From positions 1 through 64,000 of the forward strand of contig VISH01000002.1 in assembly GCA_007827375.1 (NCBI GenBank): a DNA stretch of 64,000 nucleotides, written 5' to 3'. Position numbers and translations under genes: made by a program. Positions 1-8,545 of the stretch are shown here, one piece after another. How positions within the stretch are numbered: position 1 is the stretch's first letter; every line of letters begins with the position of its first letter. This stretch comes from Alteromonadaceae bacterium 2753L.S.0a.02 (GTDB taxonomy: Bacteria > Pseudomonadota > Gammaproteobacteria > Pseudomonadales > Cellvibrionaceae). Under the pieces are notes generated by a model. It did not search any database and had not been told where the DNA came from. It saw nothing but the letters and a program-made list of their open reading frames with translations.

Positions 1-2
1 TG

Positions 3-440
3 TCTGGAATTACGTCAGTCAAATCGTCAGTGGCGCTCGATTATAGTTACGATGCGCTTGGGCGATTGGAAGAAGTTAAGGAAGATAACGCAGCAATAAT
101 TGCCTACTGCTACGACGCGGCAGGTAACCGATACAACGTGGTTCATAATGCGGGGAGCGACAGTTGTCCTGATGAGCCCGCCCCTCAATTGCCTGCAATT
201 GTTACTGGCTTGTCCATTAGTAGTTCTCAAGGGGGCGGATATGTAGTTTCCTGGAGTCCCGTTTCCGACGCTATTTGGTATGAGGTGAATTTACCAGCAC
301 CGGATGCGGCCTTTCCAAATCAGCAGCCACCCATTCGCATTGACTCGCCTCAAACAACTATGACCACCAGTACACAACGCCCCATTAATGTAAGGGCGTG
401 TAATTACTACGGTTGTAGCATTGATGCCTCGGCTTTCTAG
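3..440 (+). CDS. Rhs/YD-repeat protein, C-terminal part (5' end outside window)
   Basis: The reading frame is open from the first bases of the window, so this is the 3' end of a longer gene. The visible start holds a YD-repeat signature (DYSYDALGRLEEV, then CYDAAGNRYNVV), typical of secreted Rhs proteins that fold into a beta-cocoon. The last ~80 residues are not Rhs. They look like a fibronectin-III-type beta domain (VSWSPVSDAIWYEV) ending in VRACNYYGCS. The same kind of ending occurs in the FHA-like protein at 28.4 kb (VKACNTVTCSNWS). The next Rhs gene begins 11 bases downstream, so it probably shares a transcript. There is no toxin tip, so it is probably a structural or accessory Rhs fragment. 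The fn3 call is inferred from pattern. Confidence 0.7.
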   Translation, partial: SGITSVKSSVALDYSYDALGRLEEVKEDNAAIIAYCYDAAGNRYNVVHNAGSDSCPDEPAPQLPAIVTGLSISSSQGGGYVVSWSPVSDAIWYEVNLPAPDAAFPNQQPPIRIDSPQTTMTTSTQRPINVRACNYYGCSIDASAF

Positions 441-451
441 GGGGAAATATT

Positions 452-2689
452 ATGAAAAATGGAACCTCTAAAATAAATTCTAATTTACAAAAACGGGTGT
501 ATAGCGTGATAAACCGCGGAGCCGAAAAATACTTAAATACTCGCAATGGCATAAACCTTAAATTGATTTTGAAAGCCGTGTTGTTTGCGTCAGTATCCAT
601 TGCAAATTTCGTTAACGCGTCGACTCAGGATTATCCTATTCAGCCTAGTGCTCCAACTGTAGTCGACGAATTTAATGTAAATTTGGCGTCTATGATGCCT
701 GAACACCATGTAAATACTGTTTCTATTGGCAACCTAAACCATAGCATTTCGGTTTATTCCAGTAACTTCAACCCTGTTGGGTACTACGCTTACCTCGACA
801 AGTATGCAGGAGTGGTGCGTTACAGGTCTTTGGGCGAGGCATCATTTAAAGGGCAGAATTATCAAAACCTTGCGGCAATGAAGGCTTCAGGCCCCCTGGG
901 AAGTGAGGATTTCGTTGTTAAAGTGAATGGTATATTGCAGGGGTATGTTGGGAGCAATGTTACTTCAGGCTATTCGTATGTTGCTGTGGGTGACGAGAGG
1001 AATACGCTGGATGTTGTTCCGCAAAGCGGCGGGGGAGATGCCGGTGAGTTTGGTGGGTATCTACGTTGGACTCAGCCTGACGGTACGAAATTGTTTTACC
1101 TGCGCTCGAGTCAGGATACCCACTCCACGAGTACAGGTAGACTTCGAGTCATTATTTATCCGAGCGGATATAGGCTCGACATAAATCATTTTGGGGTGGT
1201 TTCAAATACTGGTTTTCAGTTGAAGTATGACTATGTAGGTCAAGATAGTGGAACTGGCCTACCAGCAGACAAGCAACAGATTTTTAATGGTTTACCCCCA
1301 TACAGCAATGTTCGAATTGTTGAGTTAAACCCCGGAATGTTCTGGGGACGCAACCCAAAATATATAGTTGGTATAAATCGCGCTGTTGACTACTGTGATT
1401 CCAATGATTCTATCTCGTGCACTGGCCTAAGTGTTGATTGGCCGAAAGCAACGTTTTCCTGGCCACAGGGCATGCCCCGTTCTTTTTTTCTCGGCGAAAG
1501 CAAAGTAACGGTTGAAGATGCTAGAGGCGGCATAACCGATTTCTACTATGAGGCTCAGGACTTGTCGGTAGTTGATGAAGCGCTGGACGATAACTACTCA
1601 ACCCATCCTTGGAAGCGTCGAGAAGGGTGGGTGCCACGTTTGGTTGCGGTGAAAACATCGGAGAGTGACGTTGTTAACTATACCTATGAATACAAGAATT
1701 GGTACCGATCTTGGTTTAATCAGACGACTGTAGGACTCGGGCCTACTGCCGCAGGTGCAGACCCTAGCACCCCCGAAACCGGGGAGTCTACGGAGGAGTA
1801 CGAAGATCCGGAAGCGCAAGGCTGGGACCGAGGTACAATGACGCTCGAAGAGCAGCGGTATGAGTTACTCGGCGAAATGGGTTTGTTAAAAAATGCGACG
1901 GGTCCGGCAGGTAAGGCGCACTACCAGATGCAGCAATTATGTCAAAGTGGTCAGGGGCGTTGTAATGTTGGCAGTGGCGACTCTGATATAGCTGTTGCTT
2001 TAAGCCCTAACATGCCAAACCGACTCGTTTACGTATCGCTACACGGTCGCCATGTCGTAACTTACAGCGGCGGTTTTGATGCCTGGCGGAACTATCCTGC
2101 GCTTTACCATCCCTTTGGTGATCGCCCTCAGTTAAATATGCAAACCGACGGTTACGACAGCCGCAATAATATCACCCGTTTTAGCGCTACCAGCACGGCG
2201 GGTTACCCCAGTAGTTGCAGCAACCGTAAAACCTGTAATAAGCCCACCTGGGTTCGAGATGGTAATGGCAAACAAACCGACTATACCTATCACCCCGAGT
2301 CTGGCCAGGTGGCCACCGTCACACTTCCTGCCGATAAACACGGCAAGCGCGCGCAAACCCGCTATTACTACGAACAAAAATACGCCTACTACAAGAAAGA
2401 CAGCAACACTGTTGAAAGAGCCGATAGCCCCATTTGGTTATTGGTGCGGGAGGAATATTGCAACAACAGTGCAGCAAGTGGCCAGGACTGCGCCGGTAAC
2501 GACGAGGTTGTTACAACCTATGATTACGGGCCCGAAAATCAGGCAAATAATCTTTTACTCAGGGGCGTTAAGGTGGCAGCGGACAGCAAACAGCGCATTA
2601 CCTGTTTTCAATACGACATCTACGGTAACAAAATTGGGGAAACAAAACCCAAAGGTGTTGCTGGTAGTGATTTAAGCAGCTGTTACTAA
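452..2689 (+). CDS. Secreted Rhs-repeat protein, N-terminal half of a split Rhs system
   Basis: A 745-residue protein. A long N-terminus carries an export-like hydrophobic segment around residues 36-56 (LILKAVLFASVSIANFVNA). Residues ~60-480 are beta-rich with no recognised domain. From ~560 YD-type repeats appear (DGYDSRNNITRFS, GKQTDYTYHPESGQV, QYDIYGNKIGETKP). It ends within repeat-like sequence, and the next gene, 15 bases later, opens with its own signal peptide and continues the repeats. The pair therefore looks like one Rhs shell made as two exported chains, loosely like TcB/TcC of Tc toxins, although no SpvB domain is visible. A start after GGGGAAATATT is plausible. Function in shell assembly is inferred. 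Confidence 0.7.
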   Translation: MKNGTSKINSNLQKRVYSVINRGAEKYLNTRNGINLKLILKAVLFASVSIANFVNASTQDYPIQPSAPTVVDEFNVNLASMMPEHHVNTVSIGNLNHSISVYSSNFNPVGYYAYLDKYAGVVRYRSLGEASFKGQNYQNLAAMKASGPLGSEDFVVKVNGILQGYVGSNVTSGYSYVAVGDERNTLDVVPQSGGGDAGEFGGYLRWTQPDGTKLFYLRSSQDTHSTSTGRLRVIIYPSGYRLDINHFGVVSNTGFQLKYDYVGQDSGTGLPADKQQIFNGLPPYSNVRIVELNPGMFWGRNPKYIVGINRAVDYCDSNDSISCTGLSVDWPKATFSWPQGMPRSFFLGESKVTVEDARGGITDFYYEAQDLSVVDEALDDNYSTHPWKRREGWVPRLVAVKTSESDVVNYTYEYKNWYRSWFNQTTVGLGPTAAGADPSTPETGESTEEYEDPEAQGWDRGTMTLEEQRYELLGEMGLLKNATGPAGKAHYQMQQLCQSGQGRCNVGSGDSDIAVALSPNMPNRLVYVSLHGRHVVTYSGGFDAWRNYPALYHPFGDRPQLNMQTDGYDSRNNITRFSATSTAGYPSSCSNRKTCNKPTWVRDGNGKQTDYTYHPESGQVATVTLPADKHGKRAQTRYYYEQKYAYYKKDSNTVERADSPIWLLVREEYCNNSAASGQDCAGNDEVVTTYDYGPENQANNLLLRGVKVAADSKQRITCFQYDIYGNKIGETKPKGVAGSDLSSCY

Positions 2690-2704
2690 GGAGCGATCGT
2701 CGAT

Positions 2705-5326
2705 ATGAAAACATTATTCAAAAAAGTTAGACACGCTGCTTTTGTACTTTCAATGGGAGCATTACTCGCGTCGGCGCAGAGTTATGCTAACCAGGCTGCC
2801 AGCCCATATACCCAAGCCTGGCGTTACAACACTTCGGGCCAACTTACTGGTGAAATTGCTGCCGACCCAGATGGCAGTGGGCCACACGGTTTTCTGGCCA
2901 CGCGCTATATCTATGTTGAAAACAAGCCTAATTTGGTGGCGCAGGTTGTTTCGGGGTATTTAAGTTCGTGGCAAGACGACACTGTTGACCCGAGCGATTG
3001 GCCGGGGTTTGGTGGAGCGACGGGCAGCAGTTTTGGCGCAAACGTTGTGGGTGTCACCCGTTATACCTACAGCGACAAGGGTTTTAAACTTACTGAAGGT
3101 AGAACTGATCGTAACGGAAACTATGTTTCGCTAACGCAATTTAGCTACGATTCGCGGGGACGTTTGAAATGCAGTGCAGTACGCATGAATCAAAGCCTGC
3201 TGTATCCAAGCTATCTTCCTGTAGACGATGAAGCAGACCCGTTAAACGGCGGCGCTTGTGTGTTGGGCAGTGAAGGGGACAACGGCCCAGATCGTATCAC
3301 CATGTTTGTATACGATGAATATAACAACGTGCTGCAACGTTGGAAAGCATACGGCACCAGCCTCCAGCAGCGTGAAGTCGTTTATACCTATAATGGTGAT
3401 TTGCAAATTGAAACCGTTACTGATGCCAAAGATAATATCGCTGAGTATCAATACGATAGCCAGCGCCGTTTGGAGTATTGGTGGTTTCCATCGAAGGTGG
3501 CTTTTGCTGGGGTTAGTGTCGATGATTATGAGCACTATGGTTACGACGATAACAACAATCGCACGTCGCTTCGTAAACGTGATGGTTACACCATTGATTA
3601 CGCCTACGATAATTTAAATCGTGTTATTAAAAAAACAGTTCCTTCAAAGAGCGACATTCCAGCCAGCGCTTCGCGAGACATTTTTTATGATTACGATTTG
3701 GCGGGAAATACCTTACATGCCCGTTTCGATTCTGACACCGGCTATGGTGTTATAAATACTTACAATGGCTTTGGTGACTTAACCGGTGAATTAACAACCG
3801 CAAGTGGCACGTCGTTTAATGTGAGTCACACCTACGATAGCCACGGTAATCGCGAAACAACAACCTACCCGGATAATAAAACCTTCAGCTACCTCTACGA
3901 TGGCTTGGATCGCTTGGAAAACATTCGCGAGCCGGGTTCCAGCGCTAATTTGGTTCACTTAACTTACGATAGTTACGGGCGGGCCGATTCGGGCCAAAGG
4001 CTCAATGGTACATCCGCCGTTTTGGCTTATAACGCGGCCTCCCGCGTTGAAACGTTGAATTTAACTGTGAGCGCGGCTTTGCCTGCCGACAATGTTGAGT
4101 ATGCCTTTGGTTACAACGCCGCAGGGCAGATAATTTCCAAAAACCTCGATAACAGCATTTACCATCATCAGGATGGCTTAGGTAAGGCCGGCGAATATCA
4201 GGTAAATGGTTTAAACCAATACACCGAAGTGAATGGTCGTGAATTCAGTTACGACGACGCCAATGGTCGAAGTGCCGGTAACCTTACTTCAGATGGTGTT
4301 AACACGTATGTGTACGATGTCGAAAATCGCTTGTTAAGTGTTGCCAGCACGATTAATTCCAATGCAACGCTGGAATACGACCCGCTGGGCCGCTTGTTTC
4401 AGTACAGTGTAAGCGGCGGCGAAACCGTTCGATTTGCTTACGCCGGCGACAATATCATCGCAGAGTATCAAGGCAGCAGCGGAGCCACAATGTTGCAGCG
4501 TTACGTGCATGCTGGTGCCATGGGTACGCCCTTGGTCAGTTATAGCGGCGGCACGGTAAGTAGCAATCGTACCTTTATTCATACCGATCATCAGGGTTCC
4601 GTGGTCGCGACATCTGATAACAGCGGTACGATGCAGAGTCTCAACACCTACGATGCCTATGGTGTTTCGGGTGATTTAAACGAAGGGCGCTTTGGGTATA
4701 CTGGGCAGGTGTGGCTGCCGGATGTGGGTTTGTATTATTATCGCGCTCGGGTTTATGACCCTGACATTGGGAGGTTTTTGCAAACCGATCCGGTGGGGTA
4801 TGAGGATCAGATGAATCTTTATGCTTATGTCGGCAATGACCCATTAAATCTTCGTGATCCAACAGGAAAGTTTGGTGAAGCAACGGCAGCAGGTTGTGGG
4901 CTAACAATTGAATTTGGTTGTGCTCCAGGAGCAGCGGCTGGATTTGTTGTTGATGTAATAATCTGGACTGGCATTATTGGAGGAACTATTTACGTTGCGA
5001 GTGAAGCTGCTGATTCAGGGGATTCGGGTGATTCAAATGATGGAAGCGGTGAACGAACTGCTGACGATCCTTTGCCCAGGGACGAAAACGGAAATCCAGT
5101 TCCTGAGTCTGATGCTCCTCATACACAATTGGGGACAAAGTCTGGGCGTAGTGGGGAATATAAACAAGGCCGTGAATTTGGTGAAAAAGGCGAGCATATA
5201 AAGGATATTGATTTTACTGATCATGGGCGTTCTGATCATGATAATCCTCATGAGCATCCAATTGAACCAAATGAAACTGGCGGGACTCCCAGACGCGGTC
5301 CGCCTAGACCTTTAAACGGTGGATGA
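2705..5326 (+). CDS. Rhs-family polymorphic toxin with core domain and variable C-terminal tip
   Basis: An 873-residue protein with a clear signal peptide (residues ~1-29, ending SAQSYA). YD repeats fill residues ~45-650. The Rhs repeat-associated core lies at ~662-722 (GLYYYRARVYDPDIGRFLQT, then DPVGYEDQMNLYAYVGNDP and NLRDPTGKFG). After the core, composition becomes more AT-rich and a variable tip begins. A hydrophobic glycine-rich stretch (~730-760) precedes a hydrophilic end with GRSGEYKQGREFGEKGEHI, DIDFTDHGRSDHD and NPHEHP, then GGTPRRGP. The DFTDHG plus NPHxHP histidine/aspartate pattern recurs in Rhs tips, and I suspect a nuclease-type toxin, possibly the type 24 polymorphic toxin family. 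The family name is uncertain. A probable immunity gene starts 3 bases downstream. Confidence 0.85.
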   Translation: MKTLFKKVRHAAFVLSMGALLASAQSYANQAASPYTQAWRYNTSGQLTGEIAADPDGSGPHGFLATRYIYVENKPNLVAQVVSGYLSSWQDDTVDPSDWPGFGGATGSSFGANVVGVTRYTYSDKGFKLTEGRTDRNGNYVSLTQFSYDSRGRLKCSAVRMNQSLLYPSYLPVDDEADPLNGGACVLGSEGDNGPDRITMFVYDEYNNVLQRWKAYGTSLQQREVVYTYNGDLQIETVTDAKDNIAEYQYDSQRRLEYWWFPSKVAFAGVSVDDYEHYGYDDNNNRTSLRKRDGYTIDYAYDNLNRVIKKTVPSKSDIPASASRDIFYDYDLAGNTLHARFDSDTGYGVINTYNGFGDLTGELTTASGTSFNVSHTYDSHGNRETTTYPDNKTFSYLYDGLDRLENIREPGSSANLVHLTYDSYGRADSGQRLNGTSAVLAYNAASRVETLNLTVSAALPADNVEYAFGYNAAGQIISKNLDNSIYHHQDGLGKAGEYQVNGLNQYTEVNGREFSYDDANGRSAGNLTSDGVNTYVYDVENRLLSVASTINSNATLEYDPLGRLFQYSVSGGETVRFAYAGDNIIAEYQGSSGATMLQRYVHAGAMGTPLVSYSGGTVSSNRTFIHTDHQGSVVATSDNSGTMQSLNTYDAYGVSGDLNEGRFGYTGQVWLPDVGLYYYRARVYDPDIGRFLQTDPVGYEDQMNLYAYVGNDPLNLRDPTGKFGEATAAGCGLTIEFGCAPGAAAGFVVDVIIWTGIIGGTIYVASEAADSGDSGDSNDGSGERTADDPLPRDENGNPVPESDAPHTQLGTKSGRSGEYKQGREFGEKGEHIKDIDFTDHGRSDHDNPHEHPIEPNETGGTPRRGPPRPLNGG

Positions 5327-5329
5327 TTA

Positions 5330-5797
5330 ATGACACAACCAAGATATTCTATTAATTTGACTGGTACAGAAATTAATAATTCTGTTGTTTCTTGTACGGG
5401 GGAGCAGCTTGCTTTAATAGTTAAAAATATAATCTCATATAAGGAACTACGTTGGTATGCGTCTGATGTATCGATTAATTCGAGCGAACGGTTTTGGGCT
5501 GATTTTTCTATTGCGAAGCCTAGTTTTGTTGGGGATTCATCGACGCTGATTTGTGAGATTAATCAAGTGGAACAGTTTTTTTCCGGTGTTTTTCTCGCTG
5601 TCTTTTTAAAAAACGAGAAAGATATAATTTTGGAAAGCATTGAAACTGAGGATGAGAAATATAGGGATATTGGTGAGTTTGATATTGAGATAAGAGCGTT
5701 TGATACGACTTACTTTGAAATCTACTCGATCGAGCCAAATTTGTTGGCTCCAATTTGTGAAAAATTCGGGGTGCCAGTAAGGACGTACCCCGAATAA
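5330..5797 (+). CDS. Probable immunity protein to the Rhs tip
   Basis: A 155-residue, acidic, cytosolic protein with no signal peptide or membrane segment, starting 3 bases after the Rhs stop. Its coding sequence is clearly more AT-rich than the Rhs repeats, matching the AT-rich toxin tip. Toxin/immunity pairs usually change composition together because they are exchanged as a unit. I do not recognise a named immunity family. The position, size and solubility support the call, not motif recognition. A strong terminator follows ~60 bases later, closing the Rhs operon. Confidence 0.6.
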   Translation: MTQPRYSINLTGTEINNSVVSCTGEQLALIVKNIISYKELRWYASDVSINSSERFWADFSIAKPSFVGDSSTLICEINQVEQFFSGVFLAVFLKNEKDIILESIETEDEKYRDIGEFDIEIRAFDTTYFEIYSIEPNLLAPICEKFGVPVRTYPE

Positions 5798-5858
5798 CCA
5801 GCAAAGTTTAGTAGTAAAAATAATAGGGGATAGACCCCAATTAAAATAAAATAATGGA

Positions 5859-5890
5859 AGCCTTGGTAATGAAAGTTGCCAAGGCTTTTT
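5859..5890 (+). terminator. Intrinsic terminator of the Rhs operon
   Basis: An 8-bp stem (AGCCTTGG / CCAAGGCT) encloses a 12-base loop and is followed directly by TTTT. It lies ~60 bases after the putative immunity gene and just before the first REP-like repeats. Confidence 0.75.
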
Positions 5891-5907
5891 AGAAAGAATA
5901 GAGAAGA

Positions 5908-6407
5908 ATAGAGGGACAGGCACTCCTGAGAAGAATAGAGGGACGGTTGAGAAGAATAGAGGGACAGGCACTCCTTGAAAAAATCAGGAAAACTATAAGC
6001 GCGGTAGTTGATATCTAAATATACCGCTGAAAAATAACCGTGTATTAGATGTTTTTAGTGTTTTTGAGAAGCTTTGGGATGAGCCTGAATCGATATTGAA
6101 AAATCAAGTGCGAGCGAGGTTGCCGTTTTTTTGCTTTGTTCAGTTTTGTAGTGAATTGTTGGGTTTCGGTCAGAGGGACAGGCACTCCTTGAGATGAATA
6201 GAGGAACAGGCACTCCTTGAAAAAATCAGGAAAACTATAAGCTCGGTAGTTGATATCTAAATATACCGCTGAAAAATAACCGTGTATTAGACGTTTTTAG
6301 TGTTTTTGAGAAGCTTTGGGATGAGTCTGAATCGATATTGAAAAATCAAGTGCGAGCGAGGTTGCCGTTTTTTTGCTTTGTTCAGTTTTGTAGTGAATTG
6401 TTGCGTT
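5908..6407. repeat. REP-like repeats and a ~207-bp direct duplication downstream of the RAYT gene
   Basis: GAGGGACAGGCACTCCT-type units occur near 5911, 5959, 6173 and 6201 (one variant reads GAGGAACAGG). A block at ~5959-6165 is repeated almost base for base at ~6201-6407, an offset of 242 bases, with only a few substitutions. The second copy abuts the stop codon of the RAYT gene on the other strand. The duplicated unit is therefore the transposase 3' flank plus one REP-like unit. It may mark the edge of a mobilised segment or a recombination product. Confidence 0.85.
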
Positions 6408-7379
6408 TTACGCTGCGCGGGAGCGCTGTCTCGCTTTTTTCCCAAACCTCTGATGGTAAATGCTTTCAAATTGAGTGACATTTTGCAGCCAGGTTTCGTA
6501 GTCGATCTCAATACCTTGTAAAATCGGCGGTAAGTGTTGAGGTATTGCGTGTTTTTTATCGGCTCGAATACAGCGGCCGCTCACATCGACTAACTGTAAG
6601 TAATCCTCAAAAGCAAACAGAATACCGTTTTGTTGATGGTGTCTGGCACAACCTTCAAAAGCCAACAGGGGCTTGAGGGCGATATTAAAGTCGTTTAACG
6701 CGTCCAGTTTTTGCTGCTCGTGAAGGGCTTTTCTCAGATCGAATTGTGGATGTATTCGCTCCTTGATACTGGTGTGTTGCGAGCTCTCAGGTGTTTTTGC
6801 CATGCCTGCTCTTACCGGGTTAAGGTCCACATAGGCCATCGCAGAAAGCACCGCTTCTTCTGTAAGCAGAGCCTGAGATTTATAGCGAGATTCCCAAAAA
6901 TGACCGGTACAGCCATCTTCCTTGTTGGCTTGTCTGGCAATGGGTTCGTTCAAACACTTCATAAACCAACCCAAGTCGTTGAGACGTTTGCGATAAACGT
7001 CAATGCAAGCAGTAACGGCATCCCATTGCGCAGTGTCCAGGGTTTCACCGCTGCGCCATTTTTGAACCAGCAGCGGGCCTTTGAACAGGCTTGTCCAGCG
7101 TTCTAAAATCTCTTTATGATCTAGCGTGTTAATGGAATCTGGGGAGAGTTTAACAACTAGGTGAATATGGTTCGACATCACCCCATAGGCGCAAATATCC
7201 ACTCCGAATATCGAGGAGAGTATACGGATTCGGTCTTCTATCCACTGTCGTCGATGCTCGTAGTTCTTACCGGTAAGGCCATCGGTACCGCAGAGAAACG
7301 TACGGCGAACGCAGCGTGATACGATATGGTAGTAAGGTGTATCATTGAGACACACTTGTTCCTTCCTTGGGCGAGTCAT
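6408..7379 (-). CDS. REP-associated tyrosine transposase (RAYT, Y1_Tnp family)
   Basis: About 323 residues from the ATG at 7379 (MTRPRKEQVCL). An upstream in-frame start at 7502 is unlikely because it would run through a REP-like repeat. The family signatures are clear: TPYYHIVSRCVRRTFLCG near the N-terminus, GKNYEHRRQWIEDRI, the HUH metal-binding motif in NHIHLVVKL, then GHFWESRYKSQAL and YVDLNPVRAGMA. These proteins are single-strand endonucleases of the IS200/IS605-related Y1 class. They act on REP palindromes rather than on full insertion sequences. The gene looks intact and is surrounded by many copies of a GGGACAGGCAC repeat, presumably its substrate. Two broken relatives lie at 12.4 and 14.1 kb. 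Confidence 0.92.
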   Translation of the reverse strand: MTRPRKEQVCLNDTPYYHIVSRCVRRTFLCGTDGLTGKNYEHRRQWIEDRIRILSSIFGVDICAYGVMSNHIHLVVKLSPDSINTLDHKEILERWTSLFKGPLLVQKWRSGETLDTAQWDAVTACIDVYRKRLNDLGWFMKCLNEPIARQANKEDGCTGHFWESRYKSQALLTEEAVLSAMAYVDLNPVRAGMAKTPESSQHTSIKERIHPQFDLRKALHEQQKLDALNDFNIALKPLLAFEGCARHHQQNGILFAFEDYLQLVDVSGRCIRADKKHAIPQHLPPILQGIEIDYETWLQNVTQFESIYHQRFGKKARQRSRAA

Positions 7380-7437
7380 TGGTGAGTCCAATATTACTGT
7401 ATTTATAACCAGTTTAATAATATTGTTTGTTTTGTCA

Positions 7438-7556
7438 ATGGTGGGTGCCTGTCCCGTACGGGCGTCAAAATCAAGTAAAAAGCGCTTTTCGAGGCTGTTC
7501 AAAATTCTGTGTCACACGAAGCACACTAACACGATAAGATGGACAGGCACGATAAG
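7438..7556. repeat. REP-like units 5' of the RAYT gene
   Basis: Near 7440 the sequence reads GGTGGGTGCCTGTCCC, the reverse-complement form of the repeat, joined to the perfect 10-bp palindrome CCCGTACGGG (7453-7462). A forward unit GGACAGGCAC lies at 7541-7550. The same palindrome with the same flank recurs at 8303-8312. Opposite orientations either side of a spacer are typical of REP pairs. Confidence 0.7.
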
Positions 7557-7706
7557 ATGACGAAAGTGGGGGGACGTGTAGGACTTGTTGGTGGTGGGGC
7601 CTATTTGGGTCACTCACTTCTGTTGGACTATAGTGATTCATATCGTGACGCCACAGTGGGAAGTGTTAGCAATGTATTTTGTGCAATGGATAGCGGCTGT
7701 TTATAG
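7557..7706 (+). CDS. Short 49-residue ORF, possible toxin-tip remnant or small peptide
   Basis: ATG at 7557 to TAG at 7704-7706. The product begins MTKVGGRVGLVGGGAYLGH and ends VFCAMDSGCL. It is glycine-rich and starts immediately after a REP-like unit. It ends 8 bases before a membrane-protein gene, the spacing seen between Rhs/CdiA tips and their immunity genes. It has no Rhs core of its own, so it could be an orphan tip fragment. A small glycine-rich secreted peptide is an alternative. No family is recognised, and the coding call rests on position only. Confidence 0.3.
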   Translation: MTKVGGRVGLVGGGAYLGHSLLLDYSDSYRDATVGSVSNVFCAMDSGCL

Positions 7707-7714
7707 ATCGAGCC

Positions 7715-8149
7715 ATGAAAAATTTAAAGTTTATCATATCCAATAGTTATTCTATTTTTATCCTTTCATATTATTATTTTGCGTTGAGCCAAGCGGAGGA
7801 TCGATCTAGGGCGAAATTTCGAACGTCATTGATGACTGCTTCTGTTGTTTTGATAAATTTCGTGTCGCTATCATTTTTAGTTGATCAACTTACTGTTGAT
7901 ATAGTTGGTTGGATACTTATGAATAAACATGAACAATATTTTTGTTTGGGGATTCTCTTGTTGGGTGGCGTGGTTGCATTTTTAAATTATCATTGTTACG
8001 TCATGAAAGCTACGCAGATTAGTGACGAGCTTTCAAGATATACTAAATATAGTGATGCTAAACATTTAGTTAGATTTGCAACTCCAATTTCAATTTTAAC
8101 ATTTCTATTTTTTATTTTTACTCTTTTATTTGTTGCTGGTATGAATTGA
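7715..8149 (+). CDS. Small integral membrane protein, candidate immunity protein
   Basis: A 144-residue protein with about three or four hydrophobic segments: residues ~10-25, ~42-62, ~74-94 (LGILLLGGVVAFLNY) and ~122-142 (ILTFLFFIFTLLFVAG). It is very AT-rich compared with the housekeeping genes. I recognise no family. It sits directly after a 49-residue glycine-rich ORF and between REP-like repeats. That context and its size fit an inner-membrane immunity protein in an orphan toxin/immunity module, but this is inference. Confidence 0.5.
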   Translation: MKNLKFIISNSYSIFILSYYYFALSQAEDRSRAKFRTSLMTASVVLINFVSLSFLVDQLTVDIVGWILMNKHEQYFCLGILLLGGVVAFLNYHCYVMKATQISDELSRYTKYSDAKHLVRFATPISILTFLFFIFTLLFVAGMN

Positions 8150-8223
8150 GTGATATTTACAAGAGGTAAATAGGACAAAAGTAAAAGGAAAGCATTACAC
8201 CCAAGGACATCCAGTGAAGAAGT

Positions 8224-8380
8224 AGAGTAGAGGACAGGCGCTCTCGAAAAAGGCTGGCGATAAGATAGACAGGCACTACTTGAAAAAATGGTGGGTGTCT
8301 ATCCCGTACGGGCGCCGTTGATCCAAAAATTGAAACAATTTGTAAAGCTGATTAATAAAATGCAAGGGGACGGCACGAAA
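8224..8380. repeat. REP-like repeat cluster
   Basis: Degraded units occur at ~8232 (GGACAGGCGCTC), ~8266 (GACAGGCACTACTTGAAAAAA) and 8290-8312, where GGTGGGTGTCTATCCC is joined to CCCGTACGGG. A further GGGGACGGCAC lies near 8369. The CTTGAAAAAA extension after the second unit matches the flank of the units at 5975 and 6217. Confidence 0.65.
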
Positions 8381-8506
8381 CCCTTGTGCCGCACTATTCA
8401 TGATAATCTGATAGGCGGAACTCCTCCGATGGTGGAATTTCAGCAGCGTTACAATGCAAGGGTTGAATATATAAAAACAACCACTAAAAATGGAATCGCT
8501 GCGTAG
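8288..8506 (+). CDS. Doubtful 72-residue ORF starting inside a REP-like repeat
   Basis: The reading frame begins within the REP-like unit and ends ATKNGIAA-like (TTTKNGIAA). Its C-terminal half (MVEFQQRYNARVEYIK) is hydrophilic and could be a remnant of a larger protein. No family is recognised and no good ribosome-binding site is seen. It is listed because it fills the stretch between two REP clusters and the following lipoprotein-like gene, the same arrangement as at 7.5 and 10.3 kb. Confidence 0.2.
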   Translation: MVGVYPVRAPLIQKLKQFVKLINKMQGDGTKPLCRTIHDNLIGGTPPMVEFQQRYNARVEYIKTTTKNGIAA

Positions 8507-8545
8507 GAAGCGTATCTTCAATAACCGTGGTAGGAGGTAGTGTTA

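Noticed and set aside
7380..7502. Upstream extension of the RAYT gene to a start at 7502
   Set aside because: The extra 41 residues have no family similarity and run through a REP-like repeat; the family's normal start (MTRPRKEQ) fits ATG 7379.
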